From Flavobacteriaceae bacterium (lineage in GTDB: Bacteria > Bacteroidota > Bacteroidia > Flavobacteriales > Flavobacteriaceae): a stretch of 6,855 nucleotides of DNA. The translations under genes and the position numbers were made by a program. Shown here piece by piece: positions 6,647-6,855 of the stretch. The first letter of the stretch is position 1; each line of letters opens with the position of its first letter. The notes beneath the pieces are model-generated. The model saw nothing but the letters and a program-made list of their open reading frames with translations. It had not been told where the DNA came from and searched no databases. The stretch spans positions 1 to 6,855 of the forward strand of contig JALZVC010000121.1 in NCBI GenBank assembly GCA_023301205.1, read 5' to 3'.

Positions 6647-6855
6647 TTACTTCTTTGGTTGATTAAGGCTAAAGGAGGTTAATTCTTCGCCGTTATAAAT
6701 ATACAGTAAATCTTGTCGAAGCTGCAAGTTAACCTTCAGTATTTCTTGAATGGCAAGGGGTTTAAAATCTGTACTTTTTTTAGATTTGTACAGAAGTTGT
6801 TCTGGGGTTATTACAATAAGGTTCCTGTTATCTTGAATCAAATTTGTTCCTTCAG
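6647..6855 (-). CDS. 3' end of an unrecognised protein gene, cut by the window edge
   Basis: The reading frame is open from the right edge of the window to a TAA at 6647-6649, giving at least 68 residues of C-terminus. The first in-frame start-like codon is a TTG at 6841-6839, but the frame continues upstream of it (E-G-T-N precede), so this is more likely a fragment of a longer protein than a 64-residue one. The visible part alternates short hydrophobic stretches (NLIVITPEQLLY, DLLYIYNGEEL) with polar segments, which suggests beta-strands. It has no obvious transmembrane helix and ends in PKK. I do not recognise a family. The 4-bp spacing to the kinase start implies one transcript, which weakly suggests coordinated expression but says nothing definite about function. 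Confidence 0.7.
   Translation of the reverse strand, partial: EGTNLIQDNRNLIVITPEQLLYKSKKSTDFKPLAIQEILKVNLQLRQDLLYIYNGEELTSFSLNQPKK

Overview
The window looks like a chromosomal segment of a low-GC member of the Bacteroidota, most likely family Flavobacteriaceae. The reasons are a SusC/carboxypeptidase-regulatory-like plus DUF5686 outer-membrane protein (a Bacteroidota family), flavobacterial-type pyrophosphatase sequences, upstream boxes matching the Bacteroidota -7 consensus TAnnTTTG, weak Shine-Dalgarno signals and strong A/T bias. Genus cannot be fixed from this sequence alone.

Layout. Positions 1-86 are a leader with a -7-like box and a short hairpin. A DUF5686 outer-membrane protein gene follows (87-2582, +). 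A 108-bp gap holds a 10-bp palindrome and a -7 box ahead of ppa, a soluble family I inorganic pyrophosphatase (2691-3218, +). An intrinsic terminator (3244-3277) and another -7 box separate ppa from hppA, a membrane ion-pumping pyrophosphatase (3328-5781, +) with its own terminator (5808-5843). The convergent gap (5782-6027) also carries a 14-bp perfect AT-rich inverted repeat. On the minus strand lie a deoxynucleoside kinase (6028-6642) and, 4 bp upstream of it, the 3' end of an unrecognised gene that runs off the right edge (6647-6855).

Function. The two pyrophosphatases form a PPi-handling pair. Ppa hydrolyses PPi to phosphate in the cytoplasm with loss of its energy as heat, whereas HppA couples the same reaction to ion export. 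Each has its own candidate promoter and a terminator lies between them, so they look like adjacent but separately controlled units. The kinase salvages deoxynucleosides and is probably co-transcribed with the unknown gene upstream of it. The DUF5686 protein probably sits in the outer membrane and has no evident link to the others.

This is mostly an ordinary housekeeping region and I see no mobile element, CRISPR array, RNA gene or defence system. The points most worth a second look are in HppA. Its usual transport glutamate in transmembrane helix 6 is absent and a glutamate is present in helix 5, suggesting H+ rather than Na+ pumping. It also carries an approximately 90-residue, probably periplasmic, C-terminal tail.
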